This document shows, one piece after another, positions 1 to 10,248 of a stretch of DNA of 64,000 nt. Within the stretch, counting starts at the first letter, position 1, and each line of letters begins with the position of its first letter. The stretch is from Porticoccus sp. (GTDB lineage: Bacteria; Pseudomonadota; Gammaproteobacteria; Pseudomonadales; Porticoccaceae): the NCBI GenBank assembly GCA_002733125.1, contig NVUM01000005.1:36076-100075 (forward strand), read 5' to 3'. The position numbers were made by a program, and so were the translations under genes. The notes below the pieces were generated by a model that worked only from the letters and a program-made list of their open reading frames with translations, was not told where the DNA came from and did no database searches.

Positions 1-634
1 CATACAACCACGCGTCGTCGGTGCGATTGTTCCACTCCCAGCGCCCAGGGGTAGCGGGCATCCATTCACCTGACCAGTGCACAAAAATTACGTCAAGCTG
101 GCGCCATTGGCATGGACCGGTTGCTCCCGCTGCAGTGCATTGAGTATTGCGGAGAGAACCTATGTTTTTGGACAGATCAGAGGCCGACTCGAATCTCTTA
201 AACAGATGACACTTGTTACACACAAAGGTCAGCGGAGCAGGAGCATAGCCCATCCGAAGCGGACTTAGGAATGCTAGACGATCACCAGCAAGCGGCACCA
301 CAGAAGTACCACTGAGAAGCGCCTCATCGAGGCATTGATGCGGATCGATTTGTCGATCAGAGGTACTCATTGAGTAGGCGCGAGCGAACCAGCTCTGCCA
401 GACCTCCTGCAGGCGAAGAATGATTTGCGCCTTGGTCTCAGGTCTGATCGGCGCATCGTCGACGGATGCCGAGAGGTCGGGAATTGATATACATGCGCCA
501 AGCCCCCCTTCGAAGGTAAAGAACGCCCCAGGCGCGTACGCGGACCCCAGCTGGTTGCGCGAACGAGCCATCGTAGGAGCGCTAAGTGCCTTCTCGTCAT
601 CCTCCGATGCGAGAAATGTTCTTCTTGTCGCCAT
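1..634 (-). CDS. drmB: DrmB-like DUF1998 protein, N-terminal part (cut by window edge)
   Basis: The reading frame stays open from an ATG at 634 to the window edge, giving 211 residues of the N-terminus. It begins one base after the stop of the DrmA-like gene, so it is the next gene of the same operon. The start MATRRTFLASEDD is followed by RSRNQLGSAYAPGAF (about residues 24-38), the kind of N-terminal segment seen in DrmB/DUF1998 proteins. Two paired cysteine sites follow (CNKC near residue 131, then two further Cys), suggesting a zinc-binding module. In DISARM, DrmA and DrmB form a DNA-binding complex that recognises incoming phage DNA. The DrmB identity rests on position after DrmA and this short N-terminus; the diagnostic C-terminal DUF1998 domain is outside the window. 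Confidence 0.6.
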   Translation of the reverse strand, partial: MATRRTFLASEDDEKALSAPTMARSRNQLGSAYAPGAFFTFEGGLGACISIPDLSASVDDAPIRPETKAQIILRLQEVWQSWFARAYSMSTSDRQIDPHQCLDEALLSGTSVVPLAGDRLAFLSPLRMGYAPAPLTFVCNKCHLFKRFESASDLSKNIGSLRNTQCTAAGATGPCQWRQLDVIFVHWSGEWMPATPGRWEWNNRTDDAWLY

Positions 635-635
635 A

Positions 636-3600
636 TCAGTCTCCTGCCTGTGAGTTATCCGTGCCATCGTTGTTAGCGACACCGTGACGAATCAAGTCCA
701 TCACCATCTGAACTTCGCCTGACAACTGCTTACGCCCTCCCCCGTCGCGGGATGAAACTTGAATGATGCCTCCTTGATCGACATCTCGTAGCGACGTCAT
801 CGGCTTTAATAACAAATCTGTCTGACTCTTGAAATAGCCGTCCATCGTGCCACTACCCCAGAGCGGGCTGCTCCATGTATCCACGATAAGGCTCCGCGTA
901 CGCTGGTCGATTCGTTGACGATAGTGATCTTCTCCTTCGGGAGCGAAACCACCTCGCAGACCTACCGCAAGTTCGATAAATCGGTTGATTTCGTCAATGA
1001 GAGCGTCTCCTCTTCTGGAGAGCTCTCTTCGCACATTCGGAATGATGGTGAAGTCCGGTGTCTTATTCTTTTCATTCTCCGGAAGACGTAGCAATTCGTG
1101 ACTTGGCAATACTCCAAGCATATATGCCTGAAAAAGGCTCGGAAACACACGTTCAATGGCACGTTCTGCCCAGCGATCAATAGCCGCGGGCTGAACCATA
1201 CGCTCAAGAAAACGATGGAAGATATCAAAGACATGGACAATATGACGGTCGCGACGGCGTTGTGGCGTTGGCAGCAATACAACGAAGCCGATATGCATAC
1301 GCCCGACACGTGACGAGGCTTGGATGTATTCAGCGATATCTGAGGGCATACCGGCGAAAAACATTGAGTTGAACTCATCGACATCAACACCATGCGAGAT
1401 GGCAGATGTGGCGATGACGGAGCGTAATTGCTCGCGGATAGGCGAAAGAGGCTGCCCCGGATCCACGCGCAGCTGAGCTGTGTCCACCACTGCCTGAATT
1501 TCACCCTGCTCCACTGAGCCTGTAATGAGTCTTGTGTCGATCCCAGCCAGTTCGATGCCTTCGTTGAGATGACGCTTACGTGTCTCCTCTGCCTCGGCGG
1601 CCATAATCTGATCGCCACCCTTTTTATTAGTTACATAAGTCAGTGCGATACGATGCAAATCGACGAGTGTTACGAGTTCCGAAGCACTTGCCGCCAACAG
1701 AACTTCCTTGTGTAGTCCTTGAATTGGCCCCGGCGATACGTGATCGGCCAGTTGCTGTTGCACTAACCTGAGCTGATGGTCATCGCCACTCACAAGGCTG
1801 TCGAACAGACGCGTGATGATCAAGTGGAAGCCTGAAAGAACCGCCACACTTGTCGAGGTGTGAGGCTTACCATTAGTCATGAACGCCGTATACACACGAG
1901 CTTGTTGGCTGGCAACTTCGATATTTGGATTGGCTCGCCGAGCAACTTCTTCGACGGCAGCCTCCGCAGGCTCTGCGTAAAAAGACCCGTATAGCGAAGG
2001 CCCTGGCTCAGGAAACTGCGTGGCTGGAATTGAACGTTGGTACAAGTGCTCTAGCTGCCGCTCCGGATCTGAAACCGTCGCTGATGCAGCGATAATCTTG
2101 GCTCGTCGACGTCGCCCTTGAGGATCAACTGCAACAAACTCACTCAGCGGCTTGCCTAGGTATTCGAAAACAGCATCTAGCGTCGACTCGAATAGCCCCG
2201 CGAAAGTACCCAATGACTCATCAAGTAGGTGCGCCTCATCCTGAATAGTAAGACTGGGAAAAGGGTCATGAAATATCCTCTGCCCCGATTTATAAGCGGG
2301 ATACACACCCTCCATACCTTTGGTTTCTGGCCCCAGGGCAAGCTCCTTATTGTCAGGGATATAGAGACGCCCATTGGCAGGTTTGAACCATGGCGCGGCT
2401 CCGAACATGCCATAAATGCGTCGAATGGTCCGACTGGAATGTCCAATAAGTGCCAGTTTATCGACCGTACCGAGCAGTACGGATGGCGCTAGATCATAGA
2501 TGTCTTCATCAACGATGTAGAACGGCAGCGGCTGCCATTGCCCCTGATTAGAATCGCACTGAATATCGGTACAGACGTGCCCAAGCGTCTGGTCACCGTG
2601 CTCAACAAACAGACGGAGCGCAGTTTCTTCCTGGCAAAACGGGCACTTGGGCAGCTTTCTCCAAGCGCGCAGTGCGGCGGAGTACTTCGCGTCGTCCTCC
2701 CGAAGTCCCTCCTCATCCGTCAACCCTGGCGGCGTAGTTGTGACTTGAGGGATGCTTTTGACGCCTTTTGTATTGTGGCGGTTCGGCGAACCTCCACTCC
2801 CTACCCAAAAACCGATGGACAACCTATCACCAGAGTATTCATACCGTCGGCGCACACGTTCAGCCCAAGCGAGCACACGAGCACAACGTTGTGCCTGCTG
2901 AATCGTGAGCAACCGCAATGGATAACGAATCAATGCGGTAACACCGCGTTGCTTCCCGCGTAGCCTGTCGAGCATCAGGTTAAAGACGAGCAAGCCGAAA
3001 AATGCCTCAGACTTACCTCCACCCGTGGCAAAGTACAGGAGGGTAACAGCGTCATCGCGACGCTCGTCGTAGAAATGGCTAAACTCTTTGATACGGGAGG
3101 CCAGCGCTGGGATATTAGCAATGATGAAGGCCAGCTGGAAAAGGCGCCACTCATTATTGTCGTGCTTGAATCGCGATTGCATGAAGTCAGCCATCGCTTC
3201 GTTCATTGCAAGCCAAGCTTCGTAGACGATAGCTTTTGGATTCGATTGTTGCCCTCGTTCTTGCCATACCGACTTGGACTCTCGTAAGCATTCAAGCCCA
3301 GCCGCGATCGAGTTCATTTCTGCTGCCCACTTGACAATATCCGACCGTAAAGCCTCCGTCTCTCGTGCGATGCCTTCGCTATCAGATGAATCAAGTCCTT
3401 CTTTAGGATTCACCTCACCAGGTAACGTATCCATCCATGCCTGCATGGCTGGCACGAGCGGCTCTATTCCTTTTAGGCCTTCAGGCTTCGCAAGCAGGCG
3501 CACTTTCCGTTTTACTCCATTGGCACTGGTCGGCACGATACGTGGCTGTATGTAGCGTGGAGTCCAAGTGGTTTCTAACACTGAAAGTTCAGGCTCTGAT

Positions 3601-4841
3601 TCTACGCGAACAACCCCACAGTTATGTCCCATTGCCGGATAGTTAAGGTATTTGTTGAATCGGTATGAAGGCTTGATGCGCTCCAGCCTTAGCGAGTGGT
3701 GATCCGCCGATGGCAACTGAGAGCGCAGTGATACGAGAAAGACAGCTTCTTCGGTCTCGTCGACATGCTGGCGAGGAGCCTGGCTAACATTCTCCAGTGC
3801 TACAAACAAGTTGCACCTCGAACTATCAAGCCAATCAGTACTAAATTGAATATCCCAATTAAGCTGAATATTTGGAATAGCTATTGGTAAGTCAGACTTT
3901 CGGACTCTGTCGAGGAAGTCTAGCCAATTGGTGTACTGGCTAGCTGGAATGGTGAGCTGGCGACGATATCCCCACTCCTTTCCTCCTGTCTCTGGATCAT
4001 CGCTATGAACCCATTCATCCAACCGTTTGACGATGGCATCGTTCATACGCCCAGCATGCTCATCGGCGTCGCGTTGAAGTTGAACACTGGATCTAGAGGT
4101 ATCCAGTTCAAGCGCAGGGAGGTCAACCTCCAAACGCATCCACTTGTGAGGAACTGCTAGGGGTTCAAAATGTTCATCCTTGATTGGAGGCGTTCCAGGC
4201 GCGGTAACGGGAAATGCTTCTTTCAGCGTATCACCTGACTCGTCTCCTCCAGTATCGCCACCTGCTTCAGTTTCAGTAGCTTCCTGTGGTAAGTCAGAGG
4301 TCAGCAAATGCCTTGGGATACCCTTGGCAGCATATACTTCATCAACAACCTTTTTGCGAATTTCGAGCCAGCCCGGATGCTTCCACTTGGAAGTGTATGT
4401 GCCTTTGGCCTTCTCCCACTCTTCATCCAAACGTTTGTTACGCTCGGCTTTGAGTTCATCAATCACAGCTTGTCGCAACATGAAGACTGGCCTGCAGTTG
4501 GGGCGCTTGAGATCCTTTTCATGCGGTAAGACACGCACATACAATGAAAGCTGCGGCTGAATTGTTATCACCGAAGGAGATGTCGCATTTAGCTGCATCT
4601 GCAGCCCGTGTGATGAAACCCAGATAGGTGAAGTCACCTCGTCGTCGCCAGACGGGTTACGTTGCGGCAAGAGAAAACCAGAATTCAAGAGCGCCCTTGG
4701 GCGGGCTCCGAACAAATACTGCCCCGTGGAGCCCTGGCCGCTCAGTTGCGCATAAGTCAGGTTAAGAATGCTATCAACCACTGCTTCCTTCAAGGTGGAT
4801 GAAATCTTGGCGGGGTCATCTCGGACTACAGATTGATTCAT
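636..4841 (-). CDS. drmA: DrmA-like DISARM helicase
   Basis: This 1401-residue SF2 helicase matches DrmA, the core helicase of DISARM anti-phage systems. Visible motifs are Walker A ATGGGKSE (about residues 604-611), the downstream RYPLRLLT segment typical of this family, a DEAH box (about 868-871, DEAHLLDE), motif III-like ASATV, and a motif VI-like SRVGR near residue 1174. Roughly 600 residues precede the helicase core, as in DrmA. A Cys cluster (CPFCQEE, then two more Cys) in the helicase region may bind zinc. It overlaps the upstream gene by 4 bp and is followed after 1 nt by the DrmB-like gene. DrmA binds DNA and works with DrmB; single-stranded 5' overhangs trigger it in characterised systems. 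Assignment is by motifs and neighbours. Confidence 0.75.
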   Translation of the reverse strand: MNQSVVRDDPAKISSTLKEAVVDSILNLTYAQLSGQGSTGQYLFGARPRALLNSGFLLPQRNPSGDDEVTSPIWVSSHGLQMQLNATSPSVITIQPQLSLYVRVLPHEKDLKRPNCRPVFMLRQAVIDELKAERNKRLDEEWEKAKGTYTSKWKHPGWLEIRKKVVDEVYAAKGIPRHLLTSDLPQEATETEAGGDTGGDESGDTLKEAFPVTAPGTPPIKDEHFEPLAVPHKWMRLEVDLPALELDTSRSSVQLQRDADEHAGRMNDAIVKRLDEWVHSDDPETGGKEWGYRRQLTIPASQYTNWLDFLDRVRKSDLPIAIPNIQLNWDIQFSTDWLDSSRCNLFVALENVSQAPRQHVDETEEAVFLVSLRSQLPSADHHSLRLERIKPSYRFNKYLNYPAMGHNCGVVRVESEPELSVLETTWTPRYIQPRIVPTSANGVKRKVRLLAKPEGLKGIEPLVPAMQAWMDTLPGEVNPKEGLDSSDSEGIARETEALRSDIVKWAAEMNSIAAGLECLRESKSVWQERGQQSNPKAIVYEAWLAMNEAMADFMQSRFKHDNNEWRLFQLAFIIANIPALASRIKEFSHFYDERRDDAVTLLYFATGGGKSEAFFGLLVFNLMLDRLRGKQRGVTALIRYPLRLLTIQQAQRCARVLAWAERVRRRYEYSGDRLSIGFWVGSGGSPNRHNTKGVKSIPQVTTTPPGLTDEEGLREDDAKYSAALRAWRKLPKCPFCQEETALRLFVEHGDQTLGHVCTDIQCDSNQGQWQPLPFYIVDEDIYDLAPSVLLGTVDKLALIGHSSRTIRRIYGMFGAAPWFKPANGRLYIPDNKELALGPETKGMEGVYPAYKSGQRIFHDPFPSLTIQDEAHLLDESLGTFAGLFESTLDAVFEYLGKPLSEFVAVDPQGRRRRAKIIAASATVSDPERQLEHLYQRSIPATQFPEPGPSLYGSFYAEPAEAAVEEVARRANPNIEVASQQARVYTAFMTNGKPHTSTSVAVLSGFHLIITRLFDSLVSGDDHQLRLVQQQLADHVSPGPIQGLHKEVLLAASASELVTLVDLHRIALTYVTNKKGGDQIMAAEAEETRKRHLNEGIELAGIDTRLITGSVEQGEIQAVVDTAQLRVDPGQPLSPIREQLRSVIATSAISHGVDVDEFNSMFFAGMPSDIAEYIQASSRVGRMHIGFVVLLPTPQRRRDRHIVHVFDIFHRFLERMVQPAAIDRWAERAIERVFPSLFQAYMLGVLPSHELLRLPENEKNKTPDFTIIPNVRRELSRRGDALIDEINRFIELAVGLRGGFAPEGEDHYRQRIDQRTRSLIVDTWSSPLWGSGTMDGYFKSQTDLLLKPMTSLRDVDQGGIIQVSSRDGGGRKQLSGEVQMVMDLIRHGVANNDGTDNSQAGD

Positions 4842-7651
4842 ATATTCTGCTCCTTGACAGAGCTAATCCATTCGATGGTTGCCACGCTCTCACGAGCGTG
4901 ATCGAACAATAGTGTAAGTGTCTGTCGTTTGATATTGGAGTTGGTCATGACTGACTCGGGCTGCAATAGCATATAAGCGTAGATATCTGAGATATGTCGA
5001 CCATCCAGTCGGCGTGAGTTTCGAACAGCCATGATAACGCGCTGCCATTGATATGCTGCTTCCAAGGGAGAAAACCCTAAAATATCTGCAAATGCTTTGA
5101 AGGCTGCTTCACTTCGTGGGGCTTGTGGTCGAAGCTCCTCGAAAGGAGTATTTGGCGATTCACCCAGATCTATCCACTGTCGTATTGACGCCTCCTTCGG
5201 TAAATCAGTTTCCAACCTAGGATCAGTATCGAGGATTCGCTTACGCAGCTCCCTGGCGTTATCGGCAAGCGTACCTTCCGAGAATTTTTCAGTGAAGCGC
5301 TTTTGTACTTGTTCATGATAGCTGCGCAATGCCTCTTCAAATGTCTTATCTGTATGAATAGGAACACCAGCCTCACGTAGCACTTGCTCAACCATTTCAC
5401 GCAGTTCAGCCGACATAACAAACAGCTTGTCACCCACTTCTAATGACTTGATTTGGCAGACTCTGAATCCCCGGTCTGATGAGTGCAATGATGTAGGATC
5501 GTAAACGTAGACCTCAGAGCTTTCTCGTCGATACTGAGTAGTGCCATTATCCAGTCGAATGATCCATGCATCAGGATCGATACCCTTGTATTCAGCGGAT
5601 ACCTCCCCGGAAAGATCTACACGAAAGGTAGGCAAAGTATAGTCACTGGTAGACAAAACTGATGCATCGTTCGGAAGGTCCTTTAATTGACGAAGAATTG
5701 ATTCAATTCGCGGCTTAAAAGATCTAAATTCTGAGAAATTTTCAATAATGGGTTTTAGAGAGGCACGCAAAAACTGACCTGCTCGTTGTGTGAGGAGAAT
5801 CACTGAGTGTGCAGGCACTCGATCATCGGTAAGAACTAATCTCAGACAAACTTCATTCAGACCTGCAAAGACAAGTGTAGACCTCTCACTCTGTCCCAGA
5901 TGTTCTTCAAAATGTGTAGCTGAAATAAGATGAACGCGGTCTCTGAAGGCATCGAATAAGATACCCCCTGGATATTGACGGTACTCCGCTAGAAAGCGCT
6001 CCGCCAATCTACGATAAAGGGCACTGGTAAACACGACGGTGACCTCGTGCTTTTTTCCTTTAATTGCATTTGCTACGATCTCAGCCAATTTGTGAGCAAA
6101 AGGAGTTGCTTCTTGATAGCTGGCGAACAGCTCAGAGCCTTTATCTATACATTCCATCAATGCGGAACGGCTTTCTCCAACTCCCACGTCACGATCAAAT
6201 TGGTTTAGCACACTAATTTGAGTAAGCCAATCAAAAGCTACTCGGGTGTGCGCAGCTACATCAGGCCCTGATAAGTATTCGGATAAGTGCTTTATACCGC
6301 ATGGAAGAGCAGCAATACGTGATACATACGCCGCTGCATCCACTAGGGGTTTGGCTCCTTCTCTCCCCCCAGGAGTACCTCTAGCAATCCGCGTCAATTT
6401 ATTGGCAACTTTAGCGACATCCGAATCGACAATATAGACTTCGAACTCCTTTGGAACGGGATGCAGGCATTCGTATACCCCTTTAGACAATAGCCCTTCA
6501 GCTCCGACAGTACTTGGGAAACCATCAATCTTAAAATGCTGAGGTGTTTTCCAACGTAGATCTGGCTCACGCTTATTGTTACGTTTCCAGAGTTCATCCT
6601 TCAGCTTATATGCCGAATGAGGCTCATCCGTGACAACAATCACACCGGGAGGTTTTTCATAAAAAACTTCTTCTAGCGCCATGCAGAAACGTGCAATTCT
6701 CCCCTTCCAACCGGGAGCCTCCAATCGAACAGCACGTGTAGCAGAAATTAGCACCACCTCAGGTGGAGAGAGACCAGCAAGTTCTTTGAGCGCCTTATTC
6801 AACTCCTCATCCGACATTCGGCCATCGAGCGCGAATAAAGCATCTGGAGCCGACCTCGGGGCCCCTATGACTTTGCACTGCAACTCCTTCAAGGACTTAG
6901 CATGTGCTCGCTTCACCAACTTAGTACGTATAAGCGCAAGCAGCTTGTCAGTGCAGGGTTCCCATTTTTCAAACTCAGGTGTAGCAAGAAAGCTAGGCAA
7001 TAACTCTCCTATGGTTGGATTGAAATGCTTCCCCTCAGCATTTGGTAAACTGGCGTCACTGAAGGAGTAGAAGTAAGCATCTTTATCAGGAAAAGAGCGT
7101 TTAACTAAACTGTTGGGGGACACCTCGGCCAGTCTATTTGCTATATCTAGTACTGCAGTTCGATCGAAATGAATATGATTAAGGGGATAGAACACATTCG
7201 TCTTTACTGGAAAAAGAACCCCTCTGATGCCTTGTTTATCTCCTTCTTGCCAACGTGCCAGAGTCGCCAACGCATGCACTAATGTTAATGTCTTCAACGT
7301 AGCCGGCCATACAAGCGCAATGTGTCGTGAGCGATATTCGGCTGCATATAGATACAAATCTGCCAATTCAACTAATGTGCTGGATGGGGTACTCGGGAAT
7401 TCATCTTCGTCTCGAAATAAATCTATCAACGAACTCTGGACTCGTCGAATAATCGGAGGTAAAGGTTTCGGCTTCTGTTTTTCTTTGCCCTCCTGCTTTT
7501 CCTTATTCTTACGAGATGGGCCTATCGTTTTTGACACAAGATCAGGATTGCGCTGCTTCTTTCTGGCGAGTAAATTCAGCGCGTTTTGTTTCGCCTCTTG
7601 CCGCTGCTTCTCCGCCTCCTTTAGATCTTTGAACTTGTCTTTACGCGCCAT
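4838..7651 (-). CDS. Large DISARM-associated protein, DrmE-like
   Basis: This 937-residue protein sits between a methyltransferase and DrmA and overlaps drmA by 4 bp, so it is part of the same operon. The first 60 residues are very rich in Lys, Glu and Gln and probably disordered or coiled coil. The middle has helicase-like traces: WPATLKTLTLVHAL in the place of a degenerate nucleotide-binding loop, VLISATRAVRLEAP, and VVTDEPHSAYK. No intact Walker A motif is visible. Class 2 DISARM operons carry a large protein of poorly known function, DrmE, in this position next to DrmA. I suggest a DrmE-type protein from size, place and degenerate helicase look. This is inference, and it could be a family of its own. 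Confidence 0.42.
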   Translation of the reverse strand: MARKDKFKDLKEAEKQRQEAKQNALNLLARKKQRNPDLVSKTIGPSRKNKEKQEGKEKQKPKPLPPIIRRVQSSLIDLFRDEDEFPSTPSSTLVELADLYLYAAEYRSRHIALVWPATLKTLTLVHALATLARWQEGDKQGIRGVLFPVKTNVFYPLNHIHFDRTAVLDIANRLAEVSPNSLVKRSFPDKDAYFYSFSDASLPNAEGKHFNPTIGELLPSFLATPEFEKWEPCTDKLLALIRTKLVKRAHAKSLKELQCKVIGAPRSAPDALFALDGRMSDEELNKALKELAGLSPPEVVLISATRAVRLEAPGWKGRIARFCMALEEVFYEKPPGVIVVTDEPHSAYKLKDELWKRNNKREPDLRWKTPQHFKIDGFPSTVGAEGLLSKGVYECLHPVPKEFEVYIVDSDVAKVANKLTRIARGTPGGREGAKPLVDAAAYVSRIAALPCGIKHLSEYLSGPDVAAHTRVAFDWLTQISVLNQFDRDVGVGESRSALMECIDKGSELFASYQEATPFAHKLAEIVANAIKGKKHEVTVVFTSALYRRLAERFLAEYRQYPGGILFDAFRDRVHLISATHFEEHLGQSERSTLVFAGLNEVCLRLVLTDDRVPAHSVILLTQRAGQFLRASLKPIIENFSEFRSFKPRIESILRQLKDLPNDASVLSTSDYTLPTFRVDLSGEVSAEYKGIDPDAWIIRLDNGTTQYRRESSEVYVYDPTSLHSSDRGFRVCQIKSLEVGDKLFVMSAELREMVEQVLREAGVPIHTDKTFEEALRSYHEQVQKRFTEKFSEGTLADNARELRKRILDTDPRLETDLPKEASIRQWIDLGESPNTPFEELRPQAPRSEAAFKAFADILGFSPLEAAYQWQRVIMAVRNSRRLDGRHISDIYAYMLLQPESVMTNSNIKRQTLTLLFDHARESVATIEWISSVKEQNI

Positions 7652-7688
7652 AGGACTTGTCCTGATATAGGGAGTAGCTTATGAGTGA

Positions 7689-9422
7689 CTAATTTCCAAA
7701 AGCACTCTGTGCTGCTTCTTCGAAATCACGCCCCTCCGATAAAAGTTTTTTCAACTTATCGGGGTTTGGCAGAGGTAACTGCTTAAGCTCAAAAATAGAC
7801 ACATTCGTTGCTCCAGATATACACCTAAAACACCTATCGATTATTGATAAACCTAGCAAAAGGGACAATTGCGCAGGTGCCAATGCTGGCTCTGGCACAG
7901 TTTGTTCTAGGATGACCGTATGGTTTTCACCAACAAATCCACCGTAAGTCTCTAGAATTTCATCCGGAACAGTTGCTGCAATTAAGCGCCTCGACTGATC
8001 ATTCGAGGTTACACGTTGCAAGATGACGCTAGGGTGTCGAACTATTGATTGGTGTGACTTCGAGCCTAGGTCCACAAAGCAAGGTTCCTTGTTGAGCTTA
8101 GGGGACCCATCGAACCGCAAACGTCCATCAGAAGCTATGTCACTGGACCAGAGGAGTGGAATAGCTGAAATAGCTTTTGCCTTAGCAACATTCTTTGCCG
8201 ATAAATAGGTAGGACGCTGGTCACGGTTCCATACAAATGCTCCAATCCGAGCCTTATAGCCATAATCAACAATGGTAAACTTGGACTTCGTCGCTCGACG
8301 TAATAGTTCAGTATCACTTTCAGACCGAGGAATGGGCCATGCCGAACCAGAGTTTGGTAGCGAGCATTTCCCAACATTCACATACTTCCCATCTCGAGAT
8401 ACGACACATACCCTCGCAACTCCATCAACGGTATTTCCTCCTTCTTGGCGCTGCATAAGAGTAAGAGCGGTTTCCTGCTCAACGTCTATGAAAACGCCCA
8501 AACGATCACTCACCATGCCGATACTAAGCAATTTAGTATGGGATATGAGATAAGTGCGCAACTTTGAAAAATATTGTCCCGACAAAAAACTCGTGGGCGT
8601 CACCAGAGCACATCTGCCTTGAGGTGCGAGCAGATTTACGCAAAGCGCCATAAAAAGCGCATAGAGGTTTGGCTGAGCTTCGACGATCTTCGAATACCCA
8701 TCGATATACATCTTCACTTCTTCAGATTTCATTTTACGAAACGGCGGATTGCAGACAACAACGTCCAACTTCCCCTCCAAGTGCGACATTTGGAGTAGTG
8801 AATCGGCGCATGCAATCTGAAATTTTGGGATAAATCCAGAGGTAATCACTTCCTCATGCAAAACCATGAGCAGAAAATGTCTTGAGAGCCGGCATAAGAT
8901 GTTGTCTTTATCGGTTCCGTATAAATGCTTTTGAACATGCCTAAGAATTTGCTTCGGGCTTGCCCCTTTAGCTCGCAGCATATCTTGCATTCGCATGGCG
9001 ATTGGAGTCAGGAAAGCGGCTCCGCCGCAAGCAGGGTCACAGAAACTATTAACAGTAAAATCGACCCCATCAGCCTCCAAATCGTCTAACAGACGTTTGG
9101 TAAGCGAAGGAGGAGTAAAGAACATTGCTAATTGTTTGCGATGCATATGTCCAACCAGTTGAGCATAAGCAGACGCCAACCAATATGTTGCTTCTGACAA
9201 GTCATACGATTTGATGAACTCAACAAAATCGACTACTGTGGCATCGTTCTGCAAAACGAGAGGGGCTGGCAATCCTGACCGAGGCAATCCTTGGAATGAC
9301 AGTTTGCACCAGCGCGACAATGCTGCTCCGATTAAGGCTTCAGCTGTAACTTGACGTTCACACATGGTGTGATTTAGTAAACGAACAAATCGCTGGAAAC
9401 GGGTCTTATTAGGTACAGCCAT
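7689..9422 (-). CDS. DNA adenine-N6 methyltransferase of the DISARM-like operon
   Basis: This 577-residue gamma-type N6-adenine DNA methyltransferase has the SAM-binding motif I DPACGGAAF (about residues 129-137) preceded by FFTPPSLTKRLL, and the catalytic motif IV NPPF (about 224-227). The N-terminal 90 residues are helical, and the C-terminal third (residues 370-560) should carry target recognition. It is much shorter than the adenine methylase DrmMI of class 1 DISARM and has no nuclease motif, so it is a stand-alone modification enzyme. It lies 37 nt upstream of the DrmE-like gene and 86 nt downstream of an XRE regulator. The likely role is to mark host DNA so that the DrmAB machinery ignores it. 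Which of the known DISARM methylase families it belongs to needs a profile search. Confidence 0.75.
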   Translation of the reverse strand: MAVPNKTRFQRFVRLLNHTMCERQVTAEALIGAALSRWCKLSFQGLPRSGLPAPLVLQNDATVVDFVEFIKSYDLSEATYWLASAYAQLVGHMHRKQLAMFFTPPSLTKRLLDDLEADGVDFTVNSFCDPACGGAAFLTPIAMRMQDMLRAKGASPKQILRHVQKHLYGTDKDNILCRLSRHFLLMVLHEEVITSGFIPKFQIACADSLLQMSHLEGKLDVVVCNPPFRKMKSEEVKMYIDGYSKIVEAQPNLYALFMALCVNLLAPQGRCALVTPTSFLSGQYFSKLRTYLISHTKLLSIGMVSDRLGVFIDVEQETALTLMQRQEGGNTVDGVARVCVVSRDGKYVNVGKCSLPNSGSAWPIPRSESDTELLRRATKSKFTIVDYGYKARIGAFVWNRDQRPTYLSAKNVAKAKAISAIPLLWSSDIASDGRLRFDGSPKLNKEPCFVDLGSKSHQSIVRHPSVILQRVTSNDQSRRLIAATVPDEILETYGGFVGENHTVILEQTVPEPALAPAQLSLLLGLSIIDRCFRCISGATNVSIFELKQLPLPNPDKLKKLLSEGRDFEEAAQSAFGN

Positions 9423-9508
9423 AGATTAGTGCGTCCAGTCGATTATTATAGATTCCATATCAGCTTCGCCCGGTGCTGTCAGAAAATTCCTGTACTACAA
9501 CGAGAAGC

Positions 9509-9829
9509 TCAAACAATATCTGTCTCATTCAATACATTCCGTAACTCTTGTCCTGCTTTCTTTAAAACTTCATCGGCTCCATCTAACTCCCGCCTACCGG
9601 CATAAGCCAATGCCAACAATGTCAGGGGATGTACCTCCATCACCTGGCAGAGTTCGTCGATCTTGCTCAGTGTTGGATTCTTCAAGCCTCGCTCCAGAGA
9701 ACTCAAATAGGTACGACTGGACACCTTGGAGAACGCTTCCTGGCTTAGGCCGCGCGCTTTCCTGATTGTCTTTAACGCCTTGCCTAATGAGTTCTCCGTT
9801 GCATTATCTCGGTTTCCGTATGACGCCAT
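9509..9829 (-). CDS. XRE-family helix-turn-helix regulator
   Basis: This 106-residue protein has a Cro/C1-type HTH at about residues 16-72 (LGKALKTIRKARGLSQEAF, then YLSSLERGLKNPT). It is the first gene of the leftward DISARM-like operon and probably controls its expression, as small XRE proteins do ahead of many restriction-type systems. The upstream 150 bp separate it from the trb operon and should hold its promoter. Codon use is more AT-rich than in the trb genes, matching the rest of the defence module and suggesting the module arrived separately. No effector domain is present after the HTH. Confidence 0.75.
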   Translation of the reverse strand: MASYGNRDNATENSLGKALKTIRKARGLSQEAFSKVSSRTYLSSLERGLKNPTLSKIDELCQVMEVHPLTLLALAYAGRRELDGADEVLKKAGQELRNVLNETDIV

Positions 9830-9978
9830 GCTAGTATCCGATTGCGCCCTATAGGGCTACAGACTATAGCATTCATTTAACCATGTATTCGCTTGAACTT
9901 GCACGTTCACCAAGCTCTGATAAGTCATTTTGTGCACAAATCTCCGCGCGACGAGCGGAATTTCGGACATGATTTTCC

Positions 9979-10248
9979 CTATGGCCGATCTACCGGCAGG
10001 CCTGCCGTCTTGATGGGAGTTGAGCGAGCGTCCTTCCTCCTACCCCGCCGAAACCCGCGATCCCGCGCCATAAACGCCTCCAGCATATGCGGTATCAACG
10101 TCACCGCATCCACCGGCTCGCCGTAGGTCTGGGCGTGCAGCTCGGCATAGCGCTCCAGATCCGCCTTCAGGGTCGCCGGGCAGGCAAAGGTCAGTTTGAC
10201 GGTTTCGGTCTTGGGTAGCGGTCCCAGTCGCAGCTTGTTGGTGGTCAT
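9979..10248 (-). CDS. DUF2274 protein at the end of the trb operon
   Basis: This 89-residue basic protein belongs to the DUF2274 family, small proteins usually encoded right after trbI in Tn4371-type ICEs and related plasmids. The core is KLTFACPATLKADLERYAEL (about residues 19-38) followed by an Arg-rich tail. The fold of this part looks like a ribbon-helix-helix or small DNA-binding domain, but no function is established. It overlaps the end of trbI... by 4 bp in ATGA fashion, so it is translated with the transfer genes. It marks the end of the conserved transfer module; beyond it begins the DISARM-like cargo. Confidence 0.75.
   Translation of the reverse strand: MTTNKLRLGPLPKTETVKLTFACPATLKADLERYAELHAQTYGEPVDAVTLIPHMLEAFMARDRGFRRGRRKDARSTPIKTAGLPVDRP

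Noticed and set aside
7689-9422. Methyltransferase of a type I or III restriction system
   Set aside because: No specificity subunit or Res subunit is present; the neighbours are DISARM-like genes.
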